Source: Halodesulfurarchaeum sp.
GTDB taxonomy: Archaea > Halobacteriota > Halobacteria > Halobacteriales > Halobacteriaceae
Direction of reading: 5' to 3'
NCBI GenBank assembly: GCA_018334775.1
Contig: JAGXLJ010000071.1
Coordinates: 1 to 6,587 of the forward strand
DNA length: 6,587 nt
Under the pieces are notes generated by a model. That model had not been told where the DNA came from. It ran no database searches and saw only the letters and a program-made list of their open reading frames with translations. A program made the translations under genes and the position numbers. Numbering within the stretch: the stretch's first letter is position 1; each line of letters begins with the position of its first letter. Shown one piece after another: positions 1 through 6,471 of the stretch.

Positions 1-355
1 CATGGTCCGGGGCGCCGCCGCGACGAGCCATCTCTTCCCCGAGTCGCTCCCCGAGAAAGCGGACGTCTGGCAGGCTCTTCGGGAGACGTACGGTGAGGAG
101 CCGTTCATGCGCATCGTAACGGGTGGCGGCGGGGTCTATCGATATCCCGAACCGAAGGCGGTTGCGGGAACGAACAACGCCGAAATCGGCTTCGAACTCG
201 ACGAGCAAAACGGCCGGATCGTCGTCTTCACCGCTATCGATAACGTGATGAAAGGCGCATCTGGCCAGGCAATCCACGCCGCCAATATCGCGTTTGGGTA
301 CGAGGAAACTGCAGGCCTGGAATTTACGGGACTGCACCCGGTAGGGTCACCATGA
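1..355 (+). CDS. argC: ArgC/LysY, [carrier protein]-glutamyl-5-phosphate reductase, C-terminal part (5' end outside window)
   Basis: This is the last 117 residues of an NADPH-dependent reductase of the ArgC/LysY family; the reading frame is open from base 2 and the true start lies upstream of the window. The family reduces carrier-bound (LysW/ArgW) or N-acetylated gamma-glutamyl phosphate to the semialdehyde in the cytoplasm. Visible signatures are the MVRGAAATSHLF stretch at the left edge, the segment KAVAGTNNAEIGF, and the DNVMKGASGQAIHAAN motif followed by GLEFTGLHPVGSP, which closes proteins of this family. The catalytic Cys lies in the missing part. The stop overlaps the argB start as ATGA, which implies translational coupling. 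LysY rather than classical ArgC is inferred from the LysZ-like kinase next door. In haloarchaea lysine is generally made by the diaminopimelate route, so an arginine role is favoured. Confidence 0.9.
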   Translation, partial: MVRGAAATSHLFPESLPEKADVWQALRETYGEEPFMRIVTGGGGVYRYPEPKAVAGTNNAEIGFELDEQNGRIVVFTAIDNVMKGASGQAIHAANIAFGYEETAGLEFTGLHPVGSP

Positions 356-1176
356 CAGTCGTGGTGAAAATCGGCGGGGCCCAGGCCGTCGATCCGGCCG
401 GTGCACTCACCGATGTTGCCACTCTTGTCGACGATGGCGAGTCCCTGGTCGTCGTCCACGGCGGCTCGACCGCCGTTGACGAGACCCTCGAACGGATGGA
501 CATCGAACCGGAGTACGTTGAAACACCCGATGGTGTCGTTGGCCGGTTCACCGACGCTGAAACCATGGAGGTATTCAAGATGGTTTTCGGCAAGTTGAAT
601 CTGGATCTTGTCACCAAATTGCAGGATGTCGGCGTCGACGCCGTCGGGCTCTCTGGCCCGGACGGACACGTCCTCGAAGGAAGTCGCAAGTCGGCTATTC
701 GGGTGCTGGAAGACGGTAAGCGGAAGATCCGACGCGGCGACCATTCCGGAACCATCGAATCCGTCAACGACGAGTTGCTTTCGTTGCTGTTCGATGGAGG
801 GTACACCCCGGTCGTCTCGGTCCCGATGCTTGCAAAAGAAGGGACTGCAGTAAACAGCGACGCGGACCGAGCGGCAGCAGCTGTTGCCGGGGCACTCGAA
901 GCGACACTCGTTGAGTTGACGGATGTGTCTGGAGTCTACGCTGACCCGGATGATCCCCAGACGCGGATCGAAACCGTCGAAACGCCGACCGACTTCGAGA
1001 CACTCGAGGCGGCAGCGGAGGGGTTCATGGGTCGGAAAGTGATGGCCGCCCGGGAAGCCCTCGAATCCGGGGCAGAACGGGTTGTAATCGGGGATGCCAA
1101 TGCCGATGATCCGATCAGCCGTGCCTTGGCTGGAGACGGGACGGTAGTCGAGCCTGCCGCGGTGAGTGATCAATGA
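352..1176 (+). CDS. argB: ArgB/LysZ, [carrier protein]-L-glutamate kinase
   Basis: This 274-residue cytoplasmic amino acid kinase phosphorylates the gamma-carboxylate of glutamate attached to the carrier protein LysW/ArgW (or of aminoadipate in lysine pathways). Visible family motifs are the N-terminal VKIGG (Lys6, nucleotide site), VVHGGS (36-39), GRFTDAETMEVFKMV (64-78, substrate loop), VNSDADRAAA (167-176) and the late MGRKVMAA (226-233, Lys229). The basic stretch DGKRKIRRGD (121-130) is typical of the LysZ branch and stands out in an acidic protein; docking of the very acidic carrier there is an inference. The ATG overlaps the argC stop, and the gene's own stop overlaps the argD start, both as ATGA. 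Length fits the family (about 260-285). A classical N-acetylglutamate kinase is the main alternative, but the R-F-T-D-A-E-T loop and basic cluster point to LysZ. Confidence 0.93.
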   Translation: MTVVVKIGGAQAVDPAGALTDVATLVDDGESLVVVHGGSTAVDETLERMDIEPEYVETPDGVVGRFTDAETMEVFKMVFGKLNLDLVTKLQDVGVDAVGLSGPDGHVLEGSRKSAIRVLEDGKRKIRRGDHSGTIESVNDELLSLLFDGGYTPVVSVPMLAKEGTAVNSDADRAAAAVAGALEATLVELTDVSGVYADPDDPQTRIETVETPTDFETLEAAAEGFMGRKVMAAREALESGAERVVIGDANADDPISRALAGDGTVVEPAAVSDQ

Positions 1177-2306
1177 GCGAGTTCGTCTTCTCCCCGAAGC
1201 CGATTCGGATCGAATCCGGGGATGGAACGATGCTTCAGGACGAGTCCGGGACGGAATACCTCGACATGGGGGCGAGCTACGCCTGTACGCCCCTCGGGCA
1301 CTCTCATCCGGCAGTGGTCAACGCGCTCAGCTCCCAGGCCGAGCAATTGACCTACGTGCAAGGGTCCTATCCAGTCCAGGTTCGAGAGGACCTTTACGAT
1401 CTCGTGACTGACCTGGCGCCAGAACCGATCGATCACGCGTGGTTGAGCAACTCCGGAACCGAAGCCAACGAGGCAGCCATCAAGTTCGCACGACACGCGA
1501 CAGGCCGGTCAAAAATCATCGCGATGAAAGACGGGTTCCACGGTCGGACCCTCGGTTCACTCGCAGCGACCTGGAAGCCCACGTACCGGGACGGATTCGA
1601 ACCGCTCGCGGACGGATTCGAATTTATCACCTTTGACGACGAGGCCGAACTCCGAGATGCCGTCGACGAGGAAACGGCGGCAGTCATTCTGGAACCGATC
1701 CAGGGGGAAGGCGGGATCAATCCAGCGAGTGACTCGTTCCTCGAAGCGGCCCGGGAGGCGACTGAATCCGTCGACGCGGCCCTGATTTTCGACGAAATCC
1801 AGACGGGGGTCGGTCGCACAGGCACTATGTGGGCCACCGAACAAACCCCGGTCACGCCGGATATCCTCACTGCCGCGAAGGGGATCGCAAATGGCCTCCC
1901 GCTGGGCGCAACCATGGTTCGAGAATGGATCGCCGAGGACGCAGGCAATCACGGCTCCACGTTCAGTGGCGGGCCGGCCATTGCAGCGGCCGGCAAGGCA
2001 ACGCTGGAAACGGTCACCGGGGACTCCCTCCCGGCCCACGCTGGAACGCTCGGTTCGACGTTCAAGCAGAAACTCCAGGCTGCAGTCGGGGATTCCGTGA
2101 AAGCCGTTCGTGGTGAAGGACTCATGATCGGCGTGCAGGTCAAACGCGGGGCAAACCGGGTCGTCGGGAACCTTGCAATGAACCATGGAATATTGGCCCT
2201 CCCAGCTGGCCGGACAGTCGTTCGCTTCCTCCCACCGTTGATCATCGGCGCGGATGAAATCGAACGGACTGTCGATGCCATGAGTGAGGTTATCGACGAG
2301 GTGTAA
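1173..2306 (+). CDS. argD: ArgD/LysJ, carrier-bound ornithine/lysine aminotransferase
   Basis: This 377-residue class-III PLP-dependent aminotransferase transfers the glutamate amino group to the carrier-bound glutamate semialdehyde, giving carrier-bound ornithine. Visible landmarks are LGHSHPAVV (41-49), the phosphate-binding NSGTEANE (93-100), GFHGRT (121-126, aromatic/His stacking on PLP), ILEPIQGEGG (172-181), FDEIQTGVGRTG (206-217, Asp207 contacting the PLP ring nitrogen), and AAKGIANGLPLGA with the Schiff-base Lys236. The GSTF motif (261-264) is present, but the residues after it read SGGP where most ArgD proteins have GGNP. The start overlaps the argB stop; GGTGA at 1161-1165 is a fair ribosome site seven bases before the ATG. 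Length is normal for ArgD/LysJ and nothing essential appears missing. The choice of ornithine rather than lysine pathway is inferred from context. Confidence 0.93.
   Translation: MSEFVFSPKPIRIESGDGTMLQDESGTEYLDMGASYACTPLGHSHPAVVNALSSQAEQLTYVQGSYPVQVREDLYDLVTDLAPEPIDHAWLSNSGTEANEAAIKFARHATGRSKIIAMKDGFHGRTLGSLAATWKPTYRDGFEPLADGFEFITFDDEAELRDAVDEETAAVILEPIQGEGGINPASDSFLEAAREATESVDAALIFDEIQTGVGRTGTMWATEQTPVTPDILTAAKGIANGLPLGATMVREWIAEDAGNHGSTFSGGPAIAAAGKATLETVTGDSLPAHAGTLGSTFKQKLQAAVGDSVKAVRGEGLMIGVQVKRGANRVVGNLAMNHGILALPAGRTVVRFLPPLIIGADEIERTVDAMSEVIDEV
2298..2303 (+). promoter_or_regulatory. Ribosome binding site of argE
   Basis: GAGGTG lies inside the last codons of argD and ends four bases before the ATG at 2308. 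It supports that start over the in-frame upstream ATG at 2284, which lies inside argD and has no comparable site. Confidence 0.55.
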
Positions 2307-2307
2307 C

Positions 2308-3327
2308 ATGACCGAAATTGCTCCCGAGGACGCACGTTCGCTCCTGAAAGACGTCGTCGAAACCCCGTCAGTCTCAGGGTCAGAAACTGCAGTTGCGAAG
2401 CGGCTCCAGGCATTTTTTGACCAACATGGGCGGGAGACCTGGATCGACGAGGCGGGGAACCTCAGGGCCCCAGCCGACGAGTCGGTGGTATTGACATCCC
2501 ATATGGACACCGTGCCGGGCGAGATTCCGGTTCGAGTCGAAGACGGGGTCCTCTGGGGGCGTGGAAGCGTGGACGCGAAAGGACCGTTGACTGCGATGGC
2601 CGTCGCAGCAGTAAACGCAGGCGTCAGTTTCGTCGGGGTGGCAGAAGAAGAAACAACCTCTGCTGGAGCGAGATACCTGGTCGAGGACCGAGAATCTCCG
2701 GAAGCAGTCATCAATGGCGAGCCGTCGGGATGGGATGCGATCACGATGGGGTACCGTGGGTTGCTGAGTGGGGAATTTTCGGTGCAAACGGAAGTCGGGC
2801 ACACCTCACGTCCCGAACCGAACGCCATCCAACAGGCCATCTCCTGGTGGGATCGAGTCGAAGCTGCCTTCGATGGGGAGACGGATTCGATTTTCGAGCA
2901 GGTGACACCAAAACCCGTCGAAATGCGTGGCGGAACGACCCCGGACGGGTTCGATTTCGAGGCGTGGATCGACGCGCAGTTTCGGATTCCACCTGCCAAA
3001 GGCGTAGCTGAGGTCAAATCCACGCTCGAAGCCATCGAGCCCGGCGATCTCGAATGGACTGACGCGATAGAACCAGTCATGGAACGCCCGCGGAACGATG
3101 TCGCCAGTGCGCTTCGTCGGGGGATCCGCCACCTCGATGGCGACCCGGCTCATCTCCGAAAGACTGGGACGAGTGACATGAATATCTACGCCCAGGCCTG
3201 GAACGTCCCCATGGCGACCTACGGCCCCGGGGACTCGTCACTGGATCATACCCCGGACGAGCACCTGGATCTCGTCGAATTCGACCGTTCGATCGAGGTT
3301 CTGACCACGGCCGCTGCATCAATCTAA
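2308..3327 (+). CDS. argE: ArgE/LysK, [carrier protein]-ornithine/lysine hydrolase (M20 metallopeptidase)
   Basis: This 339-residue zinc hydrolase of the M20 family cleaves the isopeptide bond linking ornithine (or lysine) to the C-terminus of the carrier protein, so the carrier is recycled. The metal centre is recognisable: SHMDTVPG supplies His65 and Asp67, SVDAKGP supplies Asp89, AEEE gives the general base Glu113 and ligand Glu114, NGEPS supplies Glu138, and LDHTPDEH gives the C-terminal His314. The KTGTSDMN segment (285-292) is characteristic of the LysK/ArgE branch. The ATG at 2308 was chosen because it lies one base after the argD stop with a GAGGTG site; an upstream in-frame ATG at 2284 would run into argD. 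It is at the usual family length and appears intact. It is the last arginine gene here; argF is not found downstream. An N-acetylornithine deacetylase is the less likely alternative. Confidence 0.92.
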   Translation: MTEIAPEDARSLLKDVVETPSVSGSETAVAKRLQAFFDQHGRETWIDEAGNLRAPADESVVLTSHMDTVPGEIPVRVEDGVLWGRGSVDAKGPLTAMAVAAVNAGVSFVGVAEEETTSAGARYLVEDRESPEAVINGEPSGWDAITMGYRGLLSGEFSVQTEVGHTSRPEPNAIQQAISWWDRVEAAFDGETDSIFEQVTPKPVEMRGGTTPDGFDFEAWIDAQFRIPPAKGVAEVKSTLEAIEPGDLEWTDAIEPVMERPRNDVASALRRGIRHLDGDPAHLRKTGTSDMNIYAQAWNVPMATYGPGDSSLDHTPDEHLDLVEFDRSIEVLTTAAASI

Positions 3328-3349
3328 TGGAGCGCTGTCGGGTGAGACC

Positions 3350-3371
3350 AAAACGCTGATACACGCGTTTT
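3350..3371. promoter_or_regulatory. Inverted repeat in the argE-DUF63 spacer, candidate operator or hairpin
   Basis: AAAACGC (3350-3356) and GCGTTTT (3365-3371) are perfect 7-bp inverted arms around an 8-base loop, TGATACAC. The loop holds GATACA about 25-30 bases before the DUF63 start, where a TATA element would sit if that mRNA were leaderless. The repeat could therefore be an operator over the DUF63 promoter, or a hairpin ending the arg mRNA, with TTTT in the right arm. The sequence alone does not choose between these. Confidence 0.4.
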
Positions 3372-3387
3372 CCCTGTCAACGGATAG

Positions 3388-4515
3388 ATGGGATTCCCGA
3401 GCACACGGATCGAGCAACTCTGGACGGCCGGAGTCACAGCAATTCTGGCGATTCTGGTCGGCGGGTCGGTCCTGGTCCCGGACCTCGTGTACGCCCGGTT
3501 CGTCTGGCAGTACTTCTGGGGCCCAGTTGTGGCTGACGCCCACGCGGCCGCGGCGGTGGCGTGGAACGGCGGCGATCCACTCTTCTTCAGTTCAACCGCA
3601 GCAGCCGCAAGTGCAGCCGGGCCAGTGGCCTATCCGGGCTATACCGTCGTCTCGGAAATCGGCTATGCGGTTACGCTTTTGCTCTCCCTCGGTGGTGTCG
3701 TCTTCCTTCTCAACCGGCTTGATTTCGAGGTCGACGTCAGCCTGATCTACCCACTGTTCCCCTTCATGCTCTTCGGGGGCGCACTTCGAGTGCTCGAGGA
3801 CGCCCAAGATACACTCGCCGGCACCGGCGCCAGCCTCATCCCGTTCCCCTGGAACGCACTGCTGATCAGTCCGATCATTTATTTCACCGTCTTCTTCCTC
3901 GCGCTCGGGGCGCTGATACTCGGCATCCGATTGCGCAACGGAGGGTATTTCGACTCCGCCGATCAGCCGATTGCCATCGCTGGCTCGGTACTCCTCGGTC
4001 TCACGCTTCTCGGCCTGGTCTGGCTCGCACTGACAACAGCCGACGTTGAGTTTCACCCGAGTTTCACGGTGCTTACGATCGGGGGGTCGACACTCATCGC
4101 TGGAGGTGGCTGGTGGGCGATTCGACAATACGTTCCAGCGGTCGCCAGTGGCACGCCAGCGCTCGGGGCCCTCATTCTCTGGGCACATTCGGTCGATGGA
4201 TTGGCAAACGTGCTGGGCATCGACTGGGGCGCCGAACTTGGACTCGCAGCCGACCTCGTGCCGAAACACCCGGTCAACCGGGCAGTCATCGAGATCACGA
4301 TGGGCGTCGTCCCCGAAGGCGTCACCGCAATCATCGGGGTAGCCTGGGGATTTCTCCTGCTCAAAATCGCGGCTGCTGTGGTGGTAACGGGGTTGTTCGA
4401 TAAGCAAATGATCGAAGAGAGTCCCCGATTCAGCACGTTGCTGCTCATCGCCGTTATCGCAGTCGGACTCGGTCCGGGAACCCGGGACATGCTCCGGGCC
4501 ACGTTCGGCGTTTGA
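3388..4515 (+). CDS. DUF63 family polytopic membrane protein
   Basis: This 375-residue integral membrane protein of unknown function matches the archaeal DUF63 family. The family signs I recognise are FMLFGGALRVLED (126-138), the buried charged WAHSVDGLAN segment (265-274, with His267 and Asp270), and the C-terminal VGLGPGTRDMLR (359-370). Hydrophobic segments suited to membrane spanning are near residues 12-30, 86-108, 120-134, 158-180, 195-217, 225-245, 256-272, 310-334 and 348-362, so about eight or nine helices. No signal peptide beyond the first helix is evident. The ATG follows GGATAG with no convincing Shine-Dalgarno sequence, so a leaderless transcript starting near 3388 is likely, from the element inside the inverted repeat at 3350-3371. 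It is separated from argE by 60 bases and converges on the YcaO gene. Its link with arginine synthesis is not evident; no function is proposed. Confidence 0.85.
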   Translation: MGFPSTRIEQLWTAGVTAILAILVGGSVLVPDLVYARFVWQYFWGPVVADAHAAAAVAWNGGDPLFFSSTAAAASAAGPVAYPGYTVVSEIGYAVTLLLSLGGVVFLLNRLDFEVDVSLIYPLFPFMLFGGALRVLEDAQDTLAGTGASLIPFPWNALLISPIIYFTVFFLALGALILGIRLRNGGYFDSADQPIAIAGSVLLGLTLLGLVWLALTTADVEFHPSFTVLTIGGSTLIAGGGWWAIRQYVPAVASGTPALGALILWAHSVDGLANVLGIDWGAELGLAADLVPKHPVNRAVIEITMGVVPEGVTAIIGVAWGFLLLKIAAAVVVTGLFDKQMIEESPRFSTLLLIAVIAVGLGPGTRDMLRATFGV

Positions 4516-4547
4516 GGATTCCGTCCGTCAGAATACAATCAACCCGG

Positions 4548-6257
4548 CTACGGATACGGATGGAACGCCCGGTCGAGCCGGGGTTCGAAACCGAGATCTT
4601 CGGGCACCATCCTGGCACGATCCCCGAACACCGGCTCGTCGACGAAAAGCGGCTGGGCGGACGGTGACAGAACCCGAACTGCCGTGAACCCGAGCCGTTC
4701 GACATCCCTGGACGTAACCGATGCGGCATACGTGTCCAGACCGGCCGCATCCATTCGGTCCAGGAGGGCGTCAAGTTCCGCACGGCCCGCCGGAACTGTT
4801 TCGGGACCAACTGCAGTCGCGGGAACCGTTTCCTCGGGGCTCGCCATTGAGCTAGCCGCACCAGGCTCCTTTGCATAGGCCCCGATTTCCCCACCCGCCT
4901 CGCTTGCTTCCTCTGGGCCGAGATCGCGCAGTTCCATCCAGTTCTGCAACGCTTCCGAGAGGGCGTCAATTGCTGCAGCCTCCGCGTCAAGGTCAGCAGC
5001 CGAACCCAGGGCAAAGCGGGGATATTCGTCCCGGGAAACCGCCACTGCCACCACGGGCACGTCAACATCCTGAGTAATCAACAACGGTGTTACCGAAAGT
5101 CCGTTCCCTCGGGCCCGTTCGACCATCGAATCGAAGGTTGAATCGGGCACCTCGAGCCCAAGCGGCTCGAAGGATGAGTACCAGGAGAGCATCGTGGCAT
5201 CCCGTTCGATCACTTCGTACAGCCCTGAGAGAACGGCGTCGACGCCGCCACTTCCCAACCCCAGGCCAGTCGTTATGGCCTGTCCGATGGTGCCCTCCGG
5301 TGGTGGATAGAAGACGAGATCGGCCGGAAGCGTGACCGAATCCTCCGTTTGTAAATCGAGCCCCTGAACGACGGGCATCTTCCACGAGTCCGCCGATTCA
5401 GGATATCCATCGCGCACACTTACAAACGAATCCGGGGCCGGCCCATCGATTTCATCCGGTGTTTGTCGCTCCAAGTCGTCGGTTCGGTACATCGCAGCGC
5501 TGTACCGTTCAAGGGATTCGCCGAGTGCTTTCATGAAGGCCCCATCCCATGTCTGTGCGACACCCGCGGCCCGATCCGGCGCATTCCCGTCGCTCCAACT
5601 CGTAGTCTCCGTCACCGAGGCGAGATAATAGGGCAGTGGGAACGAATCGTGTTCGCCAATCAGGGGGACGATACCGAGTCGATCACCGACCGCCATTTCG
5701 GCCTGTTCAAGTGCCTCGTCGAGGGTCCGATCGATGTCGTCGAGTTCGAGGGACCGATCCCGTTCCGGGGCATGTTCACACTTCGGAACTGGCAGGAGTG
5801 AGCGCTCAGCGTAGGGAACTTCCACGACGACACCGGCGACCTGGGCCCCCGAAAACGCTCGAATCGCCTGAATCCCGGCATACGAGCCGGCAAGTCGGGC
5901 CGCGGGCCGTTCCGCGGTCGCTTCGTCTGCTGCGTGAACGTCGTTTGCTTCGACACGCGAGCGGAGACAGTCATAGCAGACGTATCCCGGCTGCAAGGTC
6001 GTGATCGTCGCGGAAAGGCCCTGCATTGGGACACCACCGATGCCACCCAATTCGACCGCGATCCAGGGGGTGTCCGATTCGATGGCCTGTTCGTTTGCCG
6101 TCTCGAACCCCTCGCTCCCGGCCAATCCAACCACGATGGCGAGATCGGCCGCCGGGAGATCGTTCATCGACCCACGAGCAACGTCGACATCGGAGTCTGC
6201 AAGCATCGCCTCGGCCGATTCAACAGCCGGCCCCTCACCGATCAGTAGGACGGCCAT
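4548..6257 (-). CDS. YcaO domain protein with N-terminal ThiF/Ocin-like domain (TOMM cyclodehydratase-like)
   Basis: This 569-residue protein fuses two parts. Residues 1-200 look like the Rossmann/ThiF-like (Ocin) partner domain of azole-forming cyclodehydratases: it opens with VLLIGEGP and carries a CYDC pair (Cys94, Cys97) and a later KCEH (Cys160, His162), probably one structural zinc site. Residues 205-560 are a YcaO ATP-dependent amide-activating domain with all three recognisable ATP/Mg motifs: GESLERY (Glu247, Glu250, Arg251), LYEVIERDA (Glu348, Glu351, Arg352) and ALSEALQ (Glu435, Gln438). The C-terminus is HPYP, a shortened form of the PxPxP tail of azoline-forming YcaOs. An Ala/Glu/Pro-rich acidic linker spans about 446-495. 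The start at 6257 is preferred because GGAGGG (6264-6269) sits six bases upstream; extension to 6455 would read antisense to a glyA remnant. Substrate is unknown; no precursor peptide, dehydrogenase or TfuA gene is visible. It could modify a protein backbone instead of a small peptide. Confidence 0.85.
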   Translation of the reverse strand: MAVLLIGEGPAVESAEAMLADSDVDVARGSMNDLPAADLAIVVGLAGSEGFETANEQAIESDTPWIAVELGGIGGVPMQGLSATITTLQPGYVCYDCLRSRVEANDVHAADEATAERPAARLAGSYAGIQAIRAFSGAQVAGVVVEVPYAERSLLPVPKCEHAPERDRSLELDDIDRTLDEALEQAEMAVGDRLGIVPLIGEHDSFPLPYYLASVTETTSWSDGNAPDRAAGVAQTWDGAFMKALGESLERYSAAMYRTDDLERQTPDEIDGPAPDSFVSVRDGYPESADSWKMPVVQGLDLQTEDSVTLPADLVFYPPPEGTIGQAITTGLGLGSGGVDAVLSGLYEVIERDATMLSWYSSFEPLGLEVPDSTFDSMVERARGNGLSVTPLLITQDVDVPVVAVAVSRDEYPRFALGSAADLDAEAAAIDALSEALQNWMELRDLGPEEASEAGGEIGAYAKEPGAASSMASPEETVPATAVGPETVPAGRAELDALLDRMDAAGLDTYAASVTSRDVERLGFTAVRVLSPSAQPLFVDEPVFGDRARMVPEDLGFEPRLDRAFHPYP

Positions 6258-6263
6258 ACGTGA

Positions 6264-6269
6264 CCCTCC
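6264..6269 (-). promoter_or_regulatory. Ribosome binding site of the YcaO gene
   Basis: On the minus strand GGAGGG occurs six bases before the ATG at 6257. It is the strongest Shine-Dalgarno match I see in the window and decides the start, since the in-frame ATG at 6455 has none. No convincing haloarchaeal TATA/BRE pair is visible just upstream, so the YcaO message may begin further up or be shared with the gene at 6472-6587. Confidence 0.65.
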
Positions 6270-6281
6270 AATACGTCGTTC

Positions 6282-6470
6282 ATGGGCGAATTGAGAGCCA
6301 CCAGCGGCAAAAGGGTAGCGGGACGGATCATCACAGGTCCGACGGAAGAAATGCGGGAAGTCGGACACCTCATTGGCCGCGTCATCAACAACATCGACGA
6401 TGAGAGTGTCATCGCTGAAGTCAGCGAGGAAGTCGTCCGGCTGACTGATGCCCATCCGATTTACGAGTAG
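6282..6470 (+). pseudogene. glyA: Serine hydroxymethyltransferase (glyA) 3' remnant
   Basis: This open frame of 62 residues resembles only the C-terminus of archaeal serine hydroxymethyltransferase, the PLP enzyme that interconverts serine and glycine with folate. Similarity begins at RATSGKR (codons 6294-6314), matching the conserved SG-R stretch, and runs through the terminal helices EEMREVGHLIGRVI and EVSEEVVRLTDAHPIYE to the stop, which is how many of these enzymes end. About 350 residues, including the PLP lysine, are absent; an in-frame stop at 6261-6263 and the oppositely oriented YcaO gene take their place. The GTPAxTTRG segment that normally follows SG-R appears degraded to VAGRIITGPT, while the last helices are well kept, as expected of a recent fragment. 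An intact glyA presumably lies elsewhere. The family call rests on remembered motifs, not on a search. A short expressed peptide is possible but not supported by a ribosome site. Confidence 0.65.
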
Positions 6471-6471
6471 G

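Noticed and set aside
136..1173. Minus-strand open frame of 345 codons opposite argC and argB
   Set aside because: It shadows the ArgC and ArgB reading frames, has Cys/His/Arg-rich composition unlike acidic haloarchaeal proteins, and carries no family motif.
1557..3080. Long minus-strand open frame of about 507 codons opposite argD and argE
   Set aside because: It is antisense to two clearly conserved enzymes, is rich in Ser/Arg/Pro with no recognisable motif, and such mirror frames are common in GC-rich haloarchaeal DNA.
3592..4407. Minus-strand open frame of 271 codons opposite DUF63, unusually acidic and soluble-looking
   Set aside because: Its acidic composition is the expected complement of hydrophobic codons in a membrane protein gene; no domain or ribosome site supports it.
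4516..4547. Short gap between DUF63 and YcaO as a shared terminator
   Set aside because: I see no stem-loop or T-run in these 32 bases; convergent transcripts probably overlap, but no terminator can be claimed.
5463..6004. Plus-strand open frames inside the YcaO gene that might be hidden precursor peptides
   Set aside because: They have antisense-type Arg/Pro-rich composition, lack leader/core organisation and a ribosome site, and the YcaO frame across them is well supported.
4548..6470. YcaO with flanking DNA as a complete mobile element
   Set aside because: No transposase, integrase, tRNA gene, or terminal inverted or direct repeats were seen at either edge; only the glyA fragment hints at rearrangement.
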